DNA from: Paenibacillus sp. BIHB 4019
GTDB lineage: Bacteria > Bacillota > Bacilli > Paenibacillales > Paenibacillaceae
NCBI RefSeq assembly: GCF_002741035.1
Contig: NZ_CP016808.1
Location: 1,936,001 to 2,000,000, forward strand
Reading direction: 5' to 3'
Length of the DNA stretch: 64,000 bases
Shown piece by piece: positions 61,541-64,000 of the stretch. Every line of letters starts with the position of its first letter. Positions within the stretch are counted from its first letter, which is position 1. The position numbers and the translations under genes were made by a program. The notes beneath the pieces are model-generated. The model was not told where the DNA came from. It made no database searches and saw only the letters and a list, made by a program, of their open reading frames with translations.

Positions 61541-62273
61541 CTACATAACCTCCCGCTATTTTAGCAATATTATAGTGCGCTGAGCATGTCAATATTATTG
61601 TCATTGTAACTGTAAAACAGCTTAATTAACCGTTTCTATTGAGATAATCTCACATACTAACACTACAATATTATTTTACAAAATCACACATATATATTTC
61701 ATTAAAAGTTTAATATCTGTTCTTTTCCTGACCACTAGCTCGACACTTTATAAGATCAACAATCCACAATAGCTATTATAAGAATAGGATCATCACCTCT
61801 AACAAAACAATCAAATTTCAGCACATTTTATAAACTAATTATATATATTTACGAGCCTCGTTAACCCTTATTTTAATCTTGTTATTCATAATAATATTGT
61901 AATTTAAGATGAAAAACATCATAAATAGTGTACTTAAAATGGCTTTATAAACATGGTACTAATCCCTTCTATAAAGCCAACAAAATATTTCTACAGAGCA
62001 GTCTACTACTCCGTACTGATGTGCAAACTAATCTCTGGCTGTCTGACTCCGCTAATACCCAACCATATCTTAAGAGCAATCCCATACCGTTAGTTAACCT
62101 GCCACGTAAAACAATTAGTGCTATGCATGCCTAAAAGCAACCTGCATCGTGTGTAAAGCCTAGAAGCCTAATTAGTATTATCTATGCATTTACAAGCTAT
62201 AGCGTTTACAAGCACCGGCTGCAGAGCTGTGGACGTTGCCAAAACAACTGTAACACAGGGTCAAAGTATAAAA
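61541..62273. other. AT-rich intergenic region downstream of the rrn operon, no supported gene
   Basis: About 730 bases, clearly more AT-rich than the rest. A short plus-strand frame (61928-62134) has no ribosome site. One perfect 9-bp inverted repeat (GGCTTTATA 61941-61949 / TATAAAGCC 61970-61978) with a 20-base loop is visible. It must hold the promoter of the methyltransferase gene. Confidence 0.5.
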
Positions 62274-62310
62274 ACGTCAAAAGCCCTTTCGTTCAAAGGG
62301 CTTTTGACGT
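62274..62310 (-). terminator. Second rrn terminator hairpin
   Basis: ACGTCAAAAGCCCTTT / AAAGGGCTTTTGACGT, a perfect 16-bp stem with loop of five bases, followed by TTTTATAC on the minus strand. It acts after the terminator nearer to 5S. Confidence 0.85.
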
Positions 62311-62338
62311 AATAACGTTTATTTCATTAAAAACGAAA

Positions 62339-62366
62339 CAAAAAACCTGCCGCAAACTGCGGCAGG
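62339..62366 (-). terminator. First rrn terminator after 5S rRNA
   Basis: Minus-strand CCTGCCGCA / TGCGGCAGG stem followed by TTTTTTG, about ten bases after the 5S 3' end. Confidence 0.9.
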
Positions 62367-62374
62367 CTTCTCGT

Positions 62375-62491
62375 GCTTGGCGACGTCCTACTCTCCCAGG
62401 ACCCTGCGGTCCAAGTACCATCGGCGCTGGAGGGCTTAACGGTCGTGTTCGGGATGGGAACGCGTGGTTCCCCTCCGCCATCGCCACCAAA
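62375..62491 (-). rRNA. rrf: 5S ribosomal RNA
   Basis: About 117 bases on the minus strand: TTTGGTGGCGATGGCGGAGG at the 5' end, conserved CCATCCCGAACACG loop, and GGGAGAGTAGGACGTCGCCA at the 3' end, pairing with the 5' end. Confidence 0.97.
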
Positions 62492-62564
62492 CGGATAGAA
62501 CGGGTATTGCTACCCTGAAAACTGGATGCGAAAGACAAATCATGAAACTTTAGCGTGTTGTTTA

Positions 62565-64000
<1,436 letters not shown>

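Noticed and set aside
61941..61978. Perfect 9-bp inverted repeat in AT-rich DNA as a possible element end or terminator
   Set aside because: A single 9-bp pair with 20-base loop in very AT-rich DNA can occur by chance, and no T-run or gene end is adjacent.

Overview
The window looks like chromosomal DNA of a spore-forming, cell-wall-rich Firmicute, most likely a Paenibacillus or close relative. Evidence: roughly 50% GC with AGGAGG-type ribosome sites and many TTG/GTG starts; S-layer-homology (SLH) surface proteins; very large secreted polysaccharide-degrading enzymes with carbohydrate-binding modules; YesM/YesN-type two-component control of a sugar ABC transporter; spore-associated genes (SspP-like SASP, NucB-like nuclease, BclA-like collagen protein); and the order rrn - guaB - dacA - pdxS - pdxT - serS - tRNA-Ser, which in Bacillus subtilis lies next to oriC. 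The right end is therefore probably origin-proximal, and most right-half genes run leftwards (minus strand), away from it.

Layout. 1-4410: a giant SLH/InlB-B-repeat surface protein, cut by the window edge. 4.8-9.7 kb: a lone galactokinase-family gene and a divergent secreted multidomain protein. 10.0-15.3 kb: a cytosolic 5'-nucleotidase-like phosphoesterase divergent from a phnD-phnC-phnE-phnE phosphonate/phosphate-ester transporter. 15.6-17.5 kb: amidohydrolase and divergent marR, with operator palindromes placed on both promoters. 17.9-33.2 kb: a rhamnogalacturonan (pectin) locus with sensor kinase, response regulator, two permeases, a binding protein, an (alpha/alpha)6 glycosidase and a 2061-residue enzyme carrying both a CE12-type acetylesterase and a PL11-type lyase. 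Two of its promoters have catabolite-responsive (cre) sites over the -35 box. 33.6-36.1 kb: a hydrolase-merR pair behind a long-spacer MerR-type promoter, then a small membrane protein. 36.2-40.9 kb: an SLH-anchored GH26 mannanase with a cre-like site at its start point. 41.4-43.0 kb: terD-like and AIM24-like genes. 43.1-50.5 kb: a leftward cluster of a 49-residue basic protein, a giant collagen-like protein and two glycosyltransferases, probably making a glycosylated spore-surface filament. 50.7-54.0 kb: NucB, FrnE/DsbA-like oxidoreductase, lipoprotein, SspP-like SASP and a small cytosolic protein. 54.1-62 kb: the origin-proximal housekeeping block with tRNA-Ser(UGA) and a cluster of DnaA boxes. 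62.3-64 kb: 5S and the 3' part of 23S rRNA.

The most interesting items not explained by ordinary genes are a dispersed two-hairpin intergenic repeat (four copies, with compensatory base changes, one of them inside the pdxS-pdxT operon), nine globular 'beads' inserted in the collagen stalk, the DnaA-box cluster around tRNA-Ser, and two genes too short for ordinary ORF calling (50391-50540 and 53489-53647). All functional assignments come from reading the sequence; no database search was run.
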